Shown here: positions 8,733-18,387 of the stretch, piece after piece
How the letters are laid out: each line of letters begins with the position of its first letter
Numbering within the stretch: position 1 is the first letter of the stretch
Origin: Cyclobacteriaceae bacterium
GTDB lineage: Bacteria; Bacteroidota; Bacteroidia; Cytophagales; Cyclobacteriaceae
Assembly: GCA_023151255.1 (NCBI GenBank)
Contig: JAKLJG010000001.1
Location: forward strand, 28,196-92,195
DNA: 64,000 bases
Reading direction: 5' to 3'
Notes under the pieces: generated by a model
Database searches by the model: none
What the model was told of the DNA's origin: nothing
What the model saw: the letters and a program-made list of their open reading frames with translations, nothing else
Program-made: the position numbers and the translations under genes

Positions 8733-10652
8733 ATGATAATCAAAAAAGCCTTTTACTTATTGATAATGCTCGTTTGCCTCGGTGCCTGTAAAACAACCGA
8801 AACGGAAGCACCTCCAAGGCAGTATTCGATCGAACAGTTCATGGATGTGAAAAACATCTTTAGTGCCGGATTTTCTCCGGATGAGAAAAAACTTTTACTT
8901 GGCTCGAATGAAACCGGAATTTACAACGTGTTTGAATTGGATATTGTGTCAGGTAATCGAAGGCAACTGACTAATTCGACCGAAGAATCGGTATTTGCCG
9001 CTTCATATTTCCCCAAGGATGATCGCATTGTCTATACCAGCGACAAGGGCGGAAATGAGATTGATCACATTTTTGTAAGAAACCCTGATGGTTCAAGTAC
9101 GGATATTATTTCTGACTCCGCAGCCAAAGCGAATTTTTATGGGTGGAGTCATGATAAGAAATTAATGTACTATACTTCGAACAGTCGTGACCCACGTTTT
9201 TTTGATCTGTACCGGGTAGATGTTGAAGTTGCCCCTAAAGAAGGAAATGTTTATCCTTCCATGTTGGTGTATCAAAATAATGAAGGACTTGACCCTTCAG
9301 CCATTTCGCGTGATAACCGGTATATCGCGTTAGTAAAACCAATTACCACCAACAATTCCGATGTGTATATCCTGGATACAGAATCCGGTGAACGCAAACA
9401 CATTACCCCGCACGAAGGGGATGTAGATTACAGTCCGCAATATTTTTCACCTGATGGAAAGCAACTGATTTACCTCACTAATGAGGGCAGTGAATTTATG
9501 TATATTTCAAGTTATGATCTGGTCACTGGTGAAAAGAAAAAAATTGAAGATGCACCATGGGATATTATGTACACGTATTTGTCGCGCAACGGCAAGTATC
9601 GAGTGGTGGCTATCAATAACGATGCCCGAACGGAAATAAAGGTTTATAATGAAGCCGAAGGGGGCAAACTGGTTCAGTTGAAGAATGTTCCGAAAGGCGA
9701 TATTACCGGGGTAACTATTTCCGACAGCGAGAAGTTGATGACCTTTTATGTAAGTACATCCAAATCGCCCAGCAACTTATACCTCTATAACCTGGAAACG
9801 GATGAGATAAAGCAACTTACTAATACGCTGACACCCGAAATCAACCCGGATGACCTGGTTGAAGCATCGGTTGTTCGTTTCAAATCGTTTGACGGCCTTG
9901 AAATACCCGCTTTGTTGTACAAACCAAAAGGATTGAAGAAAGGGGAGAAAGTTCCTGCCCTGGTGCAGGTGCATGGTGGGCCGGGTGGGCAAACCCGTCT
10001 GAACTATAACAGCAGTTATCAGTATTTTGTCAATCAGGGGTATGCCATTTTATGCGTGAACAATCGCGGCAGTTCAGGTTACGGAAAAACTTTTTATGCA
10101 GCCGATGATAAGAAGCATGGCGATGTTGATTTGAAAGATTGCATTGCAGGCAAGCAGTACTTACAAACACTCGATTTTGTTGAAGCCGACAAAATTGGAA
10201 TTTACGGAGGTAGCTATGGCGGATACATGGTGATGGCCGCGCTGGCCTTTGCGCCTGATGAGTTTGATGTGGGTGTTAATTTGTTTGGCGTAACCAACTG
10301 GTTGCGTACGTTGAAGAGCATTCCGCCCTGGTGGACTTCCTTTCGCGATGCATTATACACGGAAATGGGCGATCCGGTGAAAGATTCGGTAGCCTTGTAT
10401 AATAAGTCGCCATTATTTCATGCAGCTAAAATTACGAAACCCTTTATTGTTTTACAGGGAAGCAATGATCCACGTGTATTACAGGTGGAATCGGATGAGA
10501 TTGTAGCAGCTGCTAAAGCCAATGGTGTGCCGGTTGAATATGTCGTCTTTCCGGACGAAGGACACGGCTGGGTTAAAAAAGAAAATCAGATTAAATCGGC
10601 TGAGTCTATTTTGCAATTTCTGGATAAACACCTTAAAGCAAAGGCACAGTGA
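8733..10652 (+). CDS. S9-family prolyl oligopeptidase-like lipoprotein
   Basis: A 639-residue peptidase. The signal peptide ends in a lipobox (CLGAC), so it is probably a lipoprotein. Residues ~40-380 form a beta-propeller with TolB-like repeats (FSPDGKQLIYLT), and ~390-639 an alpha/beta hydrolase. The nucleophile is S494 in GGSYGGYM. The acid lies in GSNDPRV and the histidine in DEGHGW. It likely trims oligopeptides or acyl-aminoacyl peptides in the periplasm. It is larger than an aminopeptidase but matches the S9C group. Confidence 0.92.
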   Translation: MIIKKAFYLLIMLVCLGACKTTETEAPPRQYSIEQFMDVKNIFSAGFSPDEKKLLLGSNETGIYNVFELDIVSGNRRQLTNSTEESVFAASYFPKDDRIVYTSDKGGNEIDHIFVRNPDGSSTDIISDSAAKANFYGWSHDKKLMYYTSNSRDPRFFDLYRVDVEVAPKEGNVYPSMLVYQNNEGLDPSAISRDNRYIALVKPITTNNSDVYILDTESGERKHITPHEGDVDYSPQYFSPDGKQLIYLTNEGSEFMYISSYDLVTGEKKKIEDAPWDIMYTYLSRNGKYRVVAINNDARTEIKVYNEAEGGKLVQLKNVPKGDITGVTISDSEKLMTFYVSTSKSPSNLYLYNLETDEIKQLTNTLTPEINPDDLVEASVVRFKSFDGLEIPALLYKPKGLKKGEKVPALVQVHGGPGGQTRLNYNSSYQYFVNQGYAILCVNNRGSSGYGKTFYAADDKKHGDVDLKDCIAGKQYLQTLDFVEADKIGIYGGSYGGYMVMAALAFAPDEFDVGVNLFGVTNWLRTLKSIPPWWTSFRDALYTEMGDPVKDSVALYNKSPLFHAAKITKPFIVLQGSNDPRVLQVESDEIVAAAKANGVPVEYVVFPDEGHGWVKKENQIKSAESILQFLDKHLKAKAQ

Positions 10653-10719
10653 GTTTGGGCGTACGGGTTACGAGGCTCCAGGCTTTATAACCCTGCCCGG
10701 TATCTCAAACCGTTTTTTT

Positions 10720-11295
10720 CTAGAAAGCTTCCACCGCTTTCACCTCACCCGGCATCATGCGGGTAAACAGGTTTTCGATGCCGGATTTAAGTGTAATCAT
10801 GGATGAGGGGCATCCGCTGCAGGACCCTTGTAATTTTACTTTTACGATGCCATCAGTAAAGGAGTGATAGGTAATGGCACCGCCATCCTGTTCCACAGCC
10901 GGACGGATGTATTCCTCCAGAATGGTTTTGATCTTTTTTACTGTTTCGGTTTCTTCTTCGGTTGAGGTTGGCTCCTCCTGATTGACTTCAATAATAAACC
11001 GGCCGGCTTCCAGAAAATGTTTTATGTGGTTTTTGATTTTATCCTGAATCTCCACCCATTCCACACCTTCTTTTTTGGTAACCGTAACGAAATTGCTCAT
11101 ATAAAATACCCGGTCTACAAAGGCATAGTCGAAAAGTTCTTGGGCCAGGGGCGCATTAGCCGCACTTTCACGATTCGGGAAATCGTAACTCAGGCCTTCG
11201 GGTACCAGCATTTCATTTACCACAAACTTAAGTGAATTGGGGTTGGGATTTGATTCCAGATAAATATGAATATACTTTTGTGCGGTCATGACCAA
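10720..11295 (-). CDS. NifU-like iron-sulfur scaffold protein (Nfu type)
   Basis: A 191-residue protein with an Nfu N-terminal domain (residues ~5-95, YIHIYLESNPNPNSLKF) and a NifU C-terminal domain (~110-191). The CSGC pair in GSCSGCPSS binds a bridging [4Fe-4S] cluster delivered to target proteins. The linker is acid-rich (EEPTSTEEETE). This two-domain form resembles mitochondrial NFU1. An ATG two codons inside (MTAQKYIH) is an equally good start. Cytosolic. Confidence 0.9.
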   Translation of the reverse strand: MVMTAQKYIHIYLESNPNPNSLKFVVNEMLVPEGLSYDFPNRESAANAPLAQELFDYAFVDRVFYMSNFVTVTKKEGVEWVEIQDKIKNHIKHFLEAGRFIIEVNQEEPTSTEEETETVKKIKTILEEYIRPAVEQDGGAITYHSFTDGIVKVKLQGSCSGCPSSMITLKSGIENLFTRMMPGEVKAVEAF

Positions 11296-11328
11296 TGGCT
11301 TTAATAAATTAAACAGCAGCCGGCAAAT

Positions 11329-12627
11329 TTAGTTCACTGCAGGCTCTTTTCGAAAACCGTTCTCAGTAGTTGCAACAATGCTTGCCACAACGGTGTCGCC
11401 CGTGATGTTTACAATAGTGCGACACATATCGAGTGGCCGGTCGATGGCGATAATCAGGGCCAATCCTTCGGGCGAAACCCCAATGGCACCAAGCACAATT
11501 ACAAGCGTTATAAGGCCTGCGCTGGGTACTGCTGCTGCCCCGATGGACGACAATGTTGCGGTAAGCACAATAATCAACTGATCAACCATGGTTAAATCAT
11601 GTCCGAACGCCTGAGCAATAAACACAGCCGACACGGCCTGGTGGATGCTGGTGCCGTCCATGTTAATTGTGGCGCCCAGCGGCAATACAAAGCTGGTGAT
11701 TTCGTCTTTAATACCGAGGTTCTTTTCGGCACACTCCATCGTAACGGGCAGCGTGGCTGCGCTTGAACTGGTGGAGAATGCCATGATTTGTGCGGGCAAA
11801 ATTCCTTTCTGGAATGTTCTGTATTTTATGCGGGTGAACAACCGTAGAGCCAACGGGTAAATAACCACCACCATCAACGCAAGGCTCAGCAGTACGGTAA
11901 AGGCGTAAATCCCCAAGGCACTGAACAACTCAAGTGCCTGCCTGGGGTTGTTTCCGGCAACATCCACCATTAATGAAGCCAGCAAGGCCATTACCCCAAT
12001 GGGTGCGTACTGCATCACCATGTCTACAATTTTTAATATTACTTCATTGGTGCCGTCAAAGAAACCTTTTACCGGTAATCCCTTTTGTTCAGGCGCCATA
12101 ATAAGCGCAATGCCGAACAGGATGGCAAAGAAGATAACCTGCAGCATGTTGCGGTTTGAAGCGGCCGCACCAAAAATGTTGTCGGGTACAATGTCAACAA
12201 TAACCTGCAACGGACCGGACTCTTTTAGTTTTTGCGCATCCGTAACCTTCAGGTTAGCATCTTGTGCATATTTGCTGGAAAGTTCAACCTGTTTTTCTTT
12301 CGACAGGAAATTTCCCGGCTTAATGGTGTTTACTGTAAGTAAGCCGATCGTGATGGCAATAACGGTGGTAATAAGATACAGGCCCATGGTTTTGCCACCG
12401 ATGCGCGAGAGTTTAGAAATATCTTTCAGGTTTGATATGCCGCTGATCAGCGAAACCAGGATAAGCGGAATAGCAATAAGCTTAAGCAGGTTGATGAAGA
12501 TAGTCCCGAATGGCTTTACCCAATCGGTGATAAACGGGCCCAGGTTAAAAAAGATGGCGATGGTGCCCAGCACGATGCCCAGAAACATCCCGATAAAAAT
12601 GCGGATGTGCAGCGGAAATTTTTTCAT
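11329..12627 (-). CDS. Dicarboxylate/amino acid:cation symporter (DAACS), copy 1
   Basis: A 432-residue inner-membrane transporter of the glutamate/C4-dicarboxylate (GltP/DctA) family. The serine-rich re-entrant loop (FSTSSSAATLPVT) and the substrate/cation motif INMDGTSIHQ are intact. It has about eight membrane helices plus two hairpins. An insert around residues 130-160 (GPLQVIVDIVPDNIFGAAASN) is shared with copy 2. Substrate is probably aspartate, glutamate or a C4 dicarboxylate. The tandem arrangement with copy 2 points to a local duplication. Confidence 0.93.
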   Translation of the reverse strand: MKKFPLHIRIFIGMFLGIVLGTIAIFFNLGPFITDWVKPFGTIFINLLKLIAIPLILVSLISGISNLKDISKLSRIGGKTMGLYLITTVIAITIGLLTVNTIKPGNFLSKEKQVELSSKYAQDANLKVTDAQKLKESGPLQVIVDIVPDNIFGAAASNRNMLQVIFFAILFGIALIMAPEQKGLPVKGFFDGTNEVILKIVDMVMQYAPIGVMALLASLMVDVAGNNPRQALELFSALGIYAFTVLLSLALMVVVIYPLALRLFTRIKYRTFQKGILPAQIMAFSTSSSAATLPVTMECAEKNLGIKDEITSFVLPLGATINMDGTSIHQAVSAVFIAQAFGHDLTMVDQLIIVLTATLSSIGAAAVPSAGLITLVIVLGAIGVSPEGLALIIAIDRPLDMCRTIVNITGDTVVASIVATTENGFRKEPAVN

Positions 12628-12693
12628 AAAGCAGAAACCCTATCCGCGCAATTTATAGGTTTGATTGGCCAAACAAGCTACCGGTCAACAGAT

Positions 12694-13974
12694 TTATTTA
12701 GCACCTGAAATATCCGGTTTCAATTCCCCTTCGGCCCCGGCAATAACGGTGGCTACGGTGGAGTCTCCGGTGATGTTTACCACGGTCCGCAGCATATCCA
12801 ATGGCCGGTCAACCGCCAGAATAAGGGCCAGGCCTGTGGGGTCAAGGCCTACGGCTTCCAATACAATAATCAGCATGATGATGCCTGCGCCCGGCACGGC
12901 CGCTGCTCCAATAGAAGAGAGTACGGCTGTCATCAGAATGGTTAGCTGCTGGCCCAGGGTTAAGTCGAGCCCGAAGGCCTGCGCAATGAACACAGCCGAC
13001 ACGCCCTGGTGAATGCTGGTGCCATCCATGTTAATGGTGGCGCCAAGCGGCAAAACAAAACTGGATACTTCATCGGAGATGCCAAGCCTTTTCTCGGCAC
13101 AGTCGATGGTTACCGGAAGCGTAGCCGCACTTGAACTGGTGGAGAATGCCAGCACCTGTGCCGGAAAAATACCCCTGATAAACCGCAGGTAGGGCATCTT
13201 GGTAAATGCTTTCAGAATAAGCGGGTAGGTAACAAAAACCATCACCGCCAGGCCCAGTATTACATTCAGGCTATACACGCCCAGCGCCTTCATAAGTTGT
13301 AAATCAATATTCAGGCTGGCGAGCAAAGCAAACACACCAACCGGTGCGAAGCGCATAATCAGGTCAACGATTTTCAGGATCACTTCGTTGGCGCCTTCAA
13401 AGAATGATTTTACAGGTTTGATTTTCTCGGGTTGAGCCAGGATCATGGCAATGCCAAACAGAATAGCGAAGAAGATTACTTGCAGCATGTTGGTGTTGTT
13501 CGATACCGCACCAAAAATGTTGTCAGGCACAATATCAACAAGTACCTGTAGCGGCCCCTCTTCTTTCAAATCATGCGCAGAGGAAATCCGGTTACCGATA
13601 TCGGAGGCATATGCTTTACTGAGTTCCTCTCTTTTTTCAGGCGTTAAAAATTTTCCCGGTTGAATAATGTTAACCAGCACCAACCCGATGGTTACGGCCA
13701 GAACAGTTGTGGCCAGATAAAGGCCAATCGTTCTGCCCCCAATGCGCGATAGTTTGGATACATCGGAAAGATTGGAGATGCCGTCTATGAGGGAGAAAAT
13801 GATGAGCGGAATGGCAATAAGCTTAAGGCCGTTGATAAAAATGGTTCCCCATGGTTTTATCCATAGTGCAGTAAATTCAGCCAGGCCCAGGCTGGTGGCA
13901 CTGAGGCCCCAGATCATGCCCAGTGCCATGCCGATAAGAATTTTTCCGTAAAGGGGAAGTTTCGGAAACTTCAT
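12694..13974 (-). CDS. Dicarboxylate/amino acid:cation symporter (DAACS), copy 2
   Basis: A 426-residue paralogue of the neighbouring transporter, head to tail with a 66-base gap. It keeps FSTSSSAATLPVT and INMDGTSIHQ. The two proteins share most of their transmembrane sequence but differ in the linker near residue 130 (GNRISSAHDLKEEGP against NLKVTDAQKLKESGP) and at the C-terminus (ATVIAGAEGELKPD against ASIVATTENGFRKEP). Substrate preference may differ between them. Confidence 0.93.
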   Translation of the reverse strand: MKFPKLPLYGKILIGMALGMIWGLSATSLGLAEFTALWIKPWGTIFINGLKLIAIPLIIFSLIDGISNLSDVSKLSRIGGRTIGLYLATTVLAVTIGLVLVNIIQPGKFLTPEKREELSKAYASDIGNRISSAHDLKEEGPLQVLVDIVPDNIFGAVSNNTNMLQVIFFAILFGIAMILAQPEKIKPVKSFFEGANEVILKIVDLIMRFAPVGVFALLASLNIDLQLMKALGVYSLNVILGLAVMVFVTYPLILKAFTKMPYLRFIRGIFPAQVLAFSTSSSAATLPVTIDCAEKRLGISDEVSSFVLPLGATINMDGTSIHQGVSAVFIAQAFGLDLTLGQQLTILMTAVLSSIGAAAVPGAGIIMLIIVLEAVGLDPTGLALILAVDRPLDMLRTVVNITGDSTVATVIAGAEGELKPDISGAK

Positions 13975-14028
13975 ACCCTTAAAAATAAGAGTATTTGTTA
14001 AAGAAGCGGCACTTGATTAATAGTAACC

Positions 14029-15432
14029 TTACCAGCTGCTGCTGGCGCCACCGCCACCCGAGTCGCCTCCGCCCCAGCTCCCACCACTATCGCTGGAGGA
14101 TGAACTGCTGTCGGAAGAGGAAGCAACCAGCATAGGAATGATGTACTTGTCGATGTGGTGATGGCCGCAGTGCAGGCACGTGCGCTCCTCTTCACCGTAG
14201 CCGTCAGCGCTGTAGGTGGCGCTTTGGATGGTTCGCCTGGCGCCAAAGTAATAGGTTAAAAAATTGCATTTCGGGCAATGCGTAAATTTTGTGGTGGCAT
14301 TTGGATAACGCAATGACTCTATCGACCCGCACGCTGCGCACCGCCAAACGTCATGATCAACCGTGCCTGCTTTTTCTTCGGCAATCTGGCCCGAGTGCAT
14401 AAACTCATCTTCTTCTGCTTCCGATAATTTCTGCATGGTTGACTGGCATTTTTTGCAGATAAGCGGACGGTTCCGGTAATAATCTCTTTTTTTACGCCAG
14501 TTCAGGAAAACAAAAATCATCGGGATGAAGGCGACCACCGCAGCGCTTATCCAATACGATTTCTGCTGGTTAAGAAAGTTGTAAGCATCCTGCTGCCCCA
14601 GTTCATTTAGCATGGATTCAGAAACCCGCATCGCCCTGAAATAGCGCTCGATAAAAAATGTAACCATCAGGATATACATTCCCACCAGAAAAACTAAAAA
14701 CGGAGGTTCAAGCACGGTAGTAAGGATAACATATAAACCGGGTACCATCGCGTAATATAAAAACCACCGCTTCCACGACAGCCTGAACCGGTCTATTGAC
14801 CGTGATGAACCTTTAATTAACCGGCTGATTGCCACGATAATTAAGATGATTCCATAAATCCCGCCCAGAAAAAAATACAGCCCGCCAATTCCGGCAACAG
14901 CATCAGTTTGTGCCATGATTTCTTCAATCGCTTCGGGTTGTTGCAAAATATTTACCGTGGCTTCAATACCGCGCAGCATGCCGGTGTTGTAATCGCCATT
15001 TTTAAAGTGAGGCACCATGTGCCGTTGCTGAATGCGCTTGCAGGTGGCATCGGTTAAAATACCTTCCACACCGTAGCCGGTATGAAAGCGGATGGTGCGC
15101 TGATCGAGAATGAAGAGGATTAATAAGCCGTTGTCGTTACTGGCCTGCCCGATGCCCCATTGGCGAAATAACCGCTGGGCGAAATCAACATGATCATCGC
15201 TGCCGATAGACGGCAGCATAACCACGGCCACCTGGGCGGTCGCATTTTTTTCCAGGTCGGTAAGCAGTTGGTTGATGCGCGCAACTGTAGTGTCGTGCAA
15301 TATGCGGGCCGGATCGCTTACGTAGCTGTTGTTGATAAGCTTAGTGTTGGGAACGGTTTCTACGGTATAGGTTTGCGCATAACCAGCCGTGATAAATGCA
15401 GCTACAACGCAAAGCGTAAAAATTTTTTTCAT
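14029..15432 (-). CDS. TPM-domain membrane protein with zinc-ribbon repeats
   Basis: A 467-residue protein with a signal peptide (ending GYAQ), a TPM domain (residues ~25-160, including DNGLLILFILDQRTIRFHTGYG), one membrane segment near residue 180, two or three more near 230-310, then a cytosolic part with four cysteine pairs (CKKC, CAAC, CPKC, CLHC) that look like zinc ribbons. It ends in a serine/glycine-rich tail (SSSDSGGSWGGGDSGGGGAS). TPM proteins of the YgcG type are linked to membrane-protein quality control and photosystem repair; the role here is unknown. Its ATG directly abuts the aroC stop codon. Confidence 0.82.
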   Translation of the reverse strand: MKKIFTLCVVAAFITAGYAQTYTVETVPNTKLINNSYVSDPARILHDTTVARINQLLTDLEKNATAQVAVVMLPSIGSDDHVDFAQRLFRQWGIGQASNDNGLLILFILDQRTIRFHTGYGVEGILTDATCKRIQQRHMVPHFKNGDYNTGMLRGIEATVNILQQPEAIEEIMAQTDAVAGIGGLYFFLGGIYGIILIIVAISRLIKGSSRSIDRFRLSWKRWFLYYAMVPGLYVILTTVLEPPFLVFLVGMYILMVTFFIERYFRAMRVSESMLNELGQQDAYNFLNQQKSYWISAAVVAFIPMIFVFLNWRKKRDYYRNRPLICKKCQSTMQKLSEAEEDEFMHSGQIAEEKAGTVDHDVWRCAACGSIESLRYPNATTKFTHCPKCNFLTYYFGARRTIQSATYSADGYGEEERTCLHCGHHHIDKYIIPMLVASSSDSSSSSSDSGGSWGGGDSGGGGASSSW

Positions 15433-16503
15433 TTAAATTTTTGAAAGTTTAGACAAGAGCAGAAAGTCGGCAAGCACCAGTGCAGCCATGGCCTCAACAA
15501 TGGGCACGGCACGGGGCACTACACAGGGATCGTGCCGGCCTTTTCCTTCAACGATAACTTCATTCCCTTCAACATCCACACTTTGTTGATCCTGCATGAT
15601 GGTAGCCACGGGCTTAAAGGCCACGTTAAAGTAGATGTCTTCGCCATTGCTGATGCCCCCCTGGATGCCGCCCGAGTGATTCGTTTTCGTGCGGATGGTT
15701 CCTTGGTCGTTTACAAACTCATCGTTGTGTTGTGAGCCGCGAAGGGTAACACCATCAAACCCGCTGCCGTATTCAAAACCTTTTACCGCATTAATGCTGA
15801 GCATAGCTTTGCCCAGTTGGGCATGCAGTTTATCGAACACGGGTTCGCCCAATCCTACCGGAGTGTTTTTAATTACGCAGGTAACCACACCACCAACCGT
15901 ATCGCGGTCAAGGCGCACCTGGTCAATAAGGGCAATCATGTTTTCGGCTGTGGCCGGATCAGGACAACGAACAATGCTGCTCTCAGTTTTTGACAGGTCA
16001 AGTTGCATATACGGAGGTGCCTTAACGGCACCCACCTGCGAAACATAAGCTTGTATTTCGATGCCGACTTTGTTCAGCAATAATTTGGCGATGGCACCGG
16101 CAGCTACCCGTGCGGCCGTTTCGCGTGCGGAACTCCGTCCACCGCCCCGGTAATCGCGCAAGCCGTATTTGGTTTGGTAGGTATAATCGGCATGCGAAGG
16201 CCTAAATGTTTTTTCCAGGTGGTTGTAGTCTTTGCTGCGCTGATCGGTATTCTCAATTAGCAGGGCGAGCGGTGCACCGGTTGATTTTCCTTCAAAAACA
16301 CCGGAGAGGATCTTAAATGAGTCGTCTTCCTTACGTTGCGTTGTAATTTTTGATTGCCCTGGCTTCCTCCGGTTAAGTTCGGATTGAATGAAATCCTCAT
16401 CAATCCCCAATCCGGCCGGACAGCCGTCAATCACCACCCCAATGGCTGGGCCGTGCGATTCGCCAAACGTGGTGATGCGGAAGAGTGTACCGAAGGAGTT
16501 CAT
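15433..16503 (-). CDS. aroC: Chorismate synthase
   Basis: A 356-residue enzyme that makes chorismate from EPSP with reduced FMN as cofactor, the last step of the shikimate pathway. The start ([24 protein letters not shown]), the [10 protein letters not shown] region and [18 protein letters not shown] are all typical. Cytosolic. The stop abuts the TPM gene start, so the two are likely co-transcribed. A 22-bp inverted repeat sits just upstream. Confidence 0.96.
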   Translation of the reverse strand: MNSFGTLFRITTFGESHGPAIGVVIDGCPAGLGIDEDFIQSELNRRKPGQSKITTQRKEDDSFKILSGVFEGKSTGAPLALLIENTDQRSKDYNHLEKTFRPSHADYTYQTKYGLRDYRGGGRSSARETAARVAAGAIAKLLLNKVGIEIQAYVSQVGAVKAPPYMQLDLSKTESSIVRCPDPATAENMIALIDQVRLDRDTVGGVVTCVIKNTPVGLGEPVFDKLHAQLGKAMLSINAVKGFEYGSGFDGVTLRGSQHNDEFVNDQGTIRTKTNHSGGIQGGISNGEDIYFNVAFKPVATIMQDQQSVDVEGNEVIVEGKGRHDPCVVPRAVPIVEAMAALVLADFLLLSKLSKI

Positions 16504-16504
16504 C

Positions 16505-16579
16505 TAATTCAAAGTTCGAGGTTCAGGGTTTTAAGTTAGAGATTTCAAAATTCATTATTGAACCTTAAACCTTGAATTA
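16505..16579. repeat. 22-bp imperfect inverted repeat between aroC and batD
   Basis: Arm 16505-16526 (TAATTCAAAGTTCGAGGTTCAG) matches the reverse complement of 16558-16579 at 18 of 22 positions, with a 31-base AT-rich loop. The four differences are G-U-compatible or A-C changes. The right arm includes the batD stop codon, and the left arm starts one base before the aroC ATG on that strand. It can fold in the batD-aroC transcript. Confidence 0.6.
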
Positions 16580-18013
16580 TTTCCGTAAGACAAGATATGC
16601 CGAACCGGCCATGATTACGAGAATAAAGGCATTAAGTACCCATCTAATCCAATCGGGTTCAGCAGCGTTTTTCAATGAATTATCGGCCGTGTTGATTTTG
16701 TCGTAGAATGATCCGCCATCTACCGACTCAATGGCTTCATTTTTAAGGCTCTCGCCTTCAACCTGCACGGTGGTTTGCGCAATAAGGGTGTCGTACGATT
16801 TTTTAGCTGGGTTAAAGAATACCCACCGGAAATAATCGCCCAGGTTATAATTGCCCGGTTCTTTTGGGATAATAAAATAGGTAAATGATTTGGAGCCGGT
16901 TATCCGGCTGCCGTTGCGGCTGATGGTTTGTCGTACGTTGGGTTCATAAAAATCGAAGTAACTGTTTGATTCAGCAGCCGGCTTATTAATGCCTGAAATA
17001 TTTCCTTCGCCATATATGTTGAATTCGTATGAAACGCTTTTACCGGTTTGCAGATTGCCGGCATTTATTTTTTCGTCAAGGTGGTAATCGCCCACAGCCA
17101 CCAGGTCGCGCAACGGGTGTGGTGGTAGTTCTTTTACAATTACCGTTTTTGGTTTGCTGTAAAATGTTTTAAAATCTTCCTGACGGTTTTGGCCAAAAAA
17201 GGAAGGGTTCTTGGCTACCTTGTACTTAATCATTTCCAGCGGCACACTGGGGAAGTGAATAGGTTCGGTGTTTAACGGAAAATACGTGGCCTGGTAAATT
17301 TTGTATTGTGTATAGCCTTTGCCGTTCAATTCAACCCGGGTGCCTTCAATGTTTTCGATGGAGAAATTTTCTTCCCAGCAGTTTTGTGGTTTTATCTTTT
17401 TAACAATTTCAGAAACCTGTTTGCTAATCTGATACCAGTATAGTGGCGCCTGATTCGACTCAGCTACATAAAAAGCAAGGGTGGTATTAAAGCCTTCGCC
17501 AACGTAAACCTCGTCTTTGTTGGTGGTGAGTGCAAAGAAGGCGTCTTCTTTAATGTCAATAAATTCAGTGGGCGGGTTACCCATGAAGTCATCGCGTTCA
17601 AAAAAACTTCTGAACGGATCGCGTTGCTGCTGCACCGGAGGTCCTACTTTTACACGCTTGCCCGGTGACGATAGTACCTGGTCGTTTACCGTCATCTTAA
17701 AAGGAGGAACAACTACAACGCCCTGCTTCAGCGGGGCATAGGTCATAATAACACTTTGCGATGACGAGACCTGGCCGTTAACGATATTGGTTTGTGATGA
17801 GGTTGACTGTCCACGCTTGCGGAAGCCGGCAATTTCAGGGAAGTTATCGAAATTTTTCAGCCGGTCGTTTTGTACGGTAACGGTAATGGTCCAGGTTTGA
17901 TTTTCGCCTATTTCATCAGGTCCCAGCGTAATCTGGATGTTTTGTGCCCGGCCGGTTAAGGCCGGCAAGGTAAGTAGAACCACGCTTGTTAAAAAAAATC
18001 GCCTCATTATCAA
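16577..18013 (-). CDS. batD: BatD, oxygen-tolerance protein
   Basis: A 478-residue protein with a signal peptide (ending GRAQN), several beta-sandwich domains (about residues 25-420) and one C-terminal membrane helix (WVLNAFILVIMAGSAYLVL). Motifs EIGENQTWTITVTVQND and FDNFPEIAGFRKRGQSTSS are typical of BatD. In Bacteroides the Bat proteins are linked to aerotolerance and normally form a batABCDE cluster. No batA, B, C or E lies nearby, so this copy stands alone, upstream of aroC. It is inner-membrane anchored and faces the periplasm. Confidence 0.88.
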   Translation of the reverse strand: MIMRRFFLTSVVLLTLPALTGRAQNIQITLGPDEIGENQTWTITVTVQNDRLKNFDNFPEIAGFRKRGQSTSSQTNIVNGQVSSSQSVIMTYAPLKQGVVVVPPFKMTVNDQVLSSPGKRVKVGPPVQQQRDPFRSFFERDDFMGNPPTEFIDIKEDAFFALTTNKDEVYVGEGFNTTLAFYVAESNQAPLYWYQISKQVSEIVKKIKPQNCWEENFSIENIEGTRVELNGKGYTQYKIYQATYFPLNTEPIHFPSVPLEMIKYKVAKNPSFFGQNRQEDFKTFYSKPKTVIVKELPPHPLRDLVAVGDYHLDEKINAGNLQTGKSVSYEFNIYGEGNISGINKPAAESNSYFDFYEPNVRQTISRNGSRITGSKSFTYFIIPKEPGNYNLGDYFRWVFFNPAKKSYDTLIAQTTVQVEGESLKNEAIESVDGGSFYDKINTADNSLKNAAEPDWIRWVLNAFILVIMAGSAYLVLRK

Positions 18014-18036
18014 TCTCTGTACCAGATTTATCGTTA

Positions 18037-18064
18037 CAAAACTAAAAATGTTCTTTCAGTTCAA
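18037..18064 (-). promoter_or_regulatory. Promoter of batD
   Basis: On the minus strand TTG (18064-18062) is followed 17 bases later by TAGTTTTG (18044-18037), matching the Bacteroidota -33/-7 pattern. It lies 24 bases before the batD start codon at 18013. Confidence 0.55.
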
Positions 18065-18145
18065 TTAGTGAGGTGCTAAATTTAACTGTTTCAAGAACGC
18101 AGCAATTTTTTATAATAACCAACCTGTCAAAAAAAAACTGCTGAC

Positions 18146-18331
18146 ATGCTGAATTATTTCAAGTCTATCCTCACCAAGGTGAGTTTTGATGCCCGACTCT
18201 TTGAGAAGGAGTTGCGCAAGGCCCTGAAAGTTTTAATCCGCGAAGAAGTGCAGGAGCTCAAACAGTGGTGTTATGCCCGGTTTGGGAGTCAACACGAAGC
18301 CATTCTTAACCGATGCTTCGTGGCAGCGTGA
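18146..18331 (+). CDS. Small hypothetical protein
   Basis: A 61-residue frame, mostly helical and charged (FDARLFEKELRKALKVLIREEVQELKQWCYARF). I do not recognise a family. The gene is supported by a strong intrinsic terminator 16 bases after its stop and by a long non-coding stretch before it. It has no signal peptide. The amphipathic helix could mediate dimerisation or DNA/protein contact, but no function is claimed. Confidence 0.55.
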   Translation: MLNYFKSILTKVSFDARLFEKELRKALKVLIREEVQELKQWCYARFGSQHEAILNRCFVAA

Positions 18332-18347
18332 ATGGTATGTTTAACCC

Positions 18348-18380
18348 GGGTCCCGTTAAAAAGCGGGACCCTTTATTTTT
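18348..18380 (+). terminator. Intrinsic terminator after the 61-residue gene
   Basis: Perfect stem GGGTCCCG (18348-18355) and CGGGACCC (18364-18371) with an 8-base loop, followed by TTTATTTTT. Because this hairpin lies upstream of 18388, the DUF2752 gene more likely begins at the GTG at 18388 than at the ATG at 18313. Confidence 0.85.
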
Positions 18381-18387
18381 ATATAGT

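Noticed and set aside
11948..12658. 236-residue plus-strand open frame
   Set aside because: It is antisense to the first DAACS transporter and has no recognisable features of its own.
12694..13974. Tandem transporter copy considered as a broken gene
   Set aside because: Both copies keep all signature motifs and full length, so neither is a pseudogene.
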